Made by a program: the position numbers and the translations under genes | Notes under the pieces: generated by a model | Database searches by the model: none | Told to the model about the DNA's origin: nothing | What the model saw: the letters and a program-made list of their open reading frames with translations, nothing else | Part shown: one piece after another, positions 61,481-64,000 of the stretch | Layout: each line of letters begins with the position of its first letter | Numbering within the stretch: the first letter of the stretch is position 1 | Assembly (NCBI GenBank): GCA_033807695.1 | Contig: CM066308.1 | Span: 248,001 to 312,000, forward strand | Direction of reading: 5' to 3' | DNA length: 64,000 nt | DNA from: Daedaleopsis sinensis | Lineage: Eukaryota > Basidiomycota > Agaricomycetes > Polyporales > Polyporaceae

Positions 61481-62762
61481 ATGGGGATCTCGGCGTCGAG
61501 GAAGAGCCTCGGAGTCGCGGGTGCTGTCGGGCGAGCGGCAGGCACGGGCGCGGGCATTCGACGTGGGGTACCGAGGGGGGAGTACTGCGTCCGTGTCTCG
61601 TTAGGTAGGTGGGTGTACCGAACGTCGAACGTCGAACGTCGAACGTCGAACGTCGAACGTTGAACGCGGACGGGGCCGACGAGGATCGAGCCCGATGTGC
61701 GAGGGGTAAGAGTGTGGCCAGGTGATAGCAGCGTGCGTGCGGGATTGGTCACGGCACGACAGACAGACAGCGTGGTGCGCGTGGGCACCCGCTACGGCCG
61801 CGGGCAGGGTGAGTACTCTGCGGGATAGAGAACAAGGGGAGGCGTACCGGGTGCGTTCAGCGAGCAGGTGCTCTGGACGATCTCCTGGGGGCCTGGGCGG
61901 AGGCCAGGGCTCGACGCGGACTTTGAGAGAGGCTCAGGTATCTGCGCCGCACGGTTGGGATATCTGCGGAATGCGTGTACAGGGCAGTTAGAGAGCTCGT
62001 GCAGGCGGACTCGGAGGTAGTGGTGCTGACCGCACACCACGCGTACGAGCTCGAGAGCGTCGGCACGGTGGATGGGTGCATCTGCCGCTTTGGAAGATCG
62101 AGTGTGTGTATGTGTGACGGAGATAGGTGGCGGCGAGGCCGGGCTGTAGACTGAGTAAGTACTAGCAGCTGTCGTAGACAGCGTGCGTAGACGTTGATCC
62201 TTCCTTTCTTTCGGCTTGACGGCTCGACGCCCCATTGCTCCCGAATCGTTTCGTACCGTGTATTGCAGGATTATTAGTACACACATACCTTCATCCACAT
62301 GTCAACATAGTCTGGGCTCAAGCTCAACGGCTTTAGCTGGCTCTCCGCTACCTGTGGGTATGATCAACCAGGGTTGGTGCTGGCGCGGCGACGTACCAGT
62401 TACTGTACGAGCATGCGCGCTCTTATGGACTCGTGTGACGGTACTATACGCAGAGTAGCAGCGAATGTTGCAGCTAGCATAACATGCATTCCAAGTCGCA
62501 GCACAAAGTTGAAGTCGACGTCGAAGTGCAGACCGCCGATGACGACACAGCCCGCTTGGGCGCCGTCGACCTACCGCCCGCCACAACGCAAACAGGGCCA
62601 AGCACAGACCCGGCGTCGCCCGAGCCAGTGGGAGCGCGGGCAACGGTCAGAACGGCGAGCAAACACCCTTGCTCACCGTCCACGACGATGCTCAGACACG
62701 CCTCGTCCGCGACTAGTGCGTCTTCCCCTGCCCGCTCCCTATGTCCCCTCTGACGCTATTGC
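61481..62762. other. Intergenic region upstream of the complex I gene
   Basis: No gene recognised; contains the heptamer array at 61619-61667. GC content falls towards 62,100. Confidence 0.5.
61619..61667 (+). repeat. (GAACGTC)n heptamer array
   Basis: About seven units of GAACGTC, the last with GTT in place of GTC. Confidence 0.9.
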
Positions 62763-64000
62763 ATGGCCCCTCCGACGATGCTGACGACTCGACGGACAGA
62801 TATCTCGCGGCCGTTCCGGGCCAAGCTGCGCCGGTCGTTCGCGACGGTGCAGGACACGCCTGTGCGCCGCTACGGGGGCCTCAAGGACCAGGACCGCATC
62901 TTTACCAATGCGTATTGCAGGCACGACCATGGGATCAAGGGCGCGATGGTGAGTCTTCGGTGTTTTTGTTGGCTGTTCTGCGTTTTGCGTCCGCCGAGTC
63001 TTTGAACTCGGATCCGTGCTTCCTTCTGTGCTTGCTGTGTTGGGCGGGATGGGCTGCGGGGTAGGGCAGTATGCACGGGAGAGAAGCATGGACTCTGGCA
63101 GACCGTTGCTGTGGAGGAGTGGGGAGTTCGGACGGATGGCTTGCTGGTCACGTCATCAGTCCAGTTGTTCTCGCTGTGCCCAACCACCCACTCATGCAGG
63201 CCCTCCTCCGTTCTGAACATATGGCCTGGGACGCATAGATGGAGGCAGAACTGTGCTCTGTCACTCCGGGCTTGTAGCCATATAAGCGGGCGGGGGAGTG
63301 TCGAGCAGCGAGTTATACTGTCAGACCTTGTGGGGTGACCCTCTCCGTCGCCGCCTGAGTATGTTCCAGTGACTATGCGGGTCGTCTCCCTAGCATCCAA
63401 ATCATATTGTCGCAACGTCCGACGCTCGACACGCGTAGATGCACTTCGCAGCAGAGTGACAACCTCCAACCTCTGTGCATCAGGCGATTAGCATACCAGC
63501 GGTCGGTGTGCGGCGCCTCAGATCTATCGCACCGTCTCCGGCCAGTAAGCTATGCATGCATTATTTATGCGCGATTCATCAGTGTCTGCATATCCAAATG
63601 GCTCGCTCATCCTACTGACTTCCTCCTCTGTCCAGTCCCGCGGTGACTGGCACAAAACGAAAGACATCATTCTCAAAGGAGACTCGTGGATAATCCAGAC
63701 CATCAAGGACTCTGGTCTTCGTGGCCGAGGAGGTGCTGGTTTCCCGAGCGGTTTGAAGTGGAGCTTCATGAACAAGCCTGGTTGGGAGAAGGATCCGCGG
63801 TAAGCGTTCCCCTTCGCTCGGTCCCATCCTTTTCCCAACCCGAATCGTAGTCCACGCTACCTCGTCGTCAACGCGGACGAGGGTGAGCCCGGCACCTGCA
63901 AGGACCGCGAGATCCTGCGTGGCGACCCCCACAAGCTCATCGAGGGATGCCTCGTCGCCGGTCGCGCGATGAACGCCAGTGCAGCGTACATCTACATCCG
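62763..64000 (+). CDS. NDUFV1: NADH:ubiquinone oxidoreductase 51 kDa subunit (complex I), 5' part
   Basis: Exons 62763-62948, 63636-63799 and 63851 to beyond 64000; the gene is cut by the window edge. The subunit binds FMN, NADH and the N3 iron-sulfur cluster in the matrix arm of mitochondrial complex I. The start [20 protein letters not shown] is Arg-rich without acidic residues at first, as expected for a mitochondrial presequence. The mature part shows [29 protein letters not shown], the Gly-rich [18 protein letters not shown] (NADH/FMN loop), and [20 protein letters not shown]. Alignment by eye with the human protein is continuous across both introns. Intron 1 is 687 nt, intron 2 a normal 51 nt. 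The cluster-binding Cys residues lie downstream, outside the window. Confidence 0.95.

Overview
The window looks like nuclear DNA of a mushroom-forming basidiomycete (Agaricomycetes; a polypore-like genome is a guess). The evidence is GC-rich intron-split genes with mostly 50-70 nt GT-AG introns, basidiomycete-type BTB and HET-like genes, a MULE DNA transposon with a SWIM zinc finger, an intron-bearing tRNA-Ile(UAU), and conserved eukaryotic genes (SEH1 nucleoporin, a Trs65-like TRAPP subunit, and the complex I 51 kDa subunit, which runs off the right edge).

Layout. 0.7-3.5 kb: two BTB/POZ relatives, the second with an in-frame TGA. 4.2-7.7 kb: a Trs65-like gene (minus strand). 8.2-34.6 kb: an accessory block built from repeated copies of a module. 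The module is (i) a gene with an N-terminal RGG-rich tail and a C-terminal AKAP7/ASCC1-type 2H phosphoesterase domain ('RGG-2H'), divergently transcribed from (ii) a roughly 150-residue unrecognised protein ('WAE-NWY family', named after its conserved motifs), followed downstream in the same orientation by (iii) a dual-specificity-phosphatase (DUSP) gene or its remnant. I count ten WAE-NWY loci (eight intact, two broken), three full-length RGG-2H genes plus three remnants, one intact DUSP of this type and four DUSP remnants. Conserved genes sit inside the block: tRNA-Ile, SEH1 and a small membrane protein. A 1.5 kb segment with palindrome-rich ends lies at 30.8-32.2 kb.

35.2-41.3 kb: one 601-residue host gene split by a 3,981 bp MULE transposon with a perfect 11 bp target duplication; removing the MULE and one duplication copy restores a single reading frame. 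41.6-49.2 kb: a ninth WAE-NWY gene, two HET-like genes (one fused to a Pro/Ser-rich repeat region), a PLP aminotransferase with a 15 nt microexon, and a broken tenth WAE-NWY copy. 49.2-52.2 kb: no gene recognised, but a 41 bp-arm palindrome. 52.2-53.05 kb: a second, unrelated DUSP. 53.05-62.7 kb: a gene-poor, GC-rich stretch of nested tandem and segmental repeats, followed by the complex I gene.

How the genes relate: the SEH1, Trs65, aminotransferase and complex I genes are unrelated housekeeping neighbours. The multicopy RGG-2H / WAE-NWY / DUSP unit is the part that behaves as a system: repeated linkage, fixed orientation, a shared promoter region, and decay of partners at different rates. 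Its function is not known to me. No database search was possible; family calls rest on motifs read by eye, and exon boundaries on splice consensus, phase and comparison between paralogs in this window.
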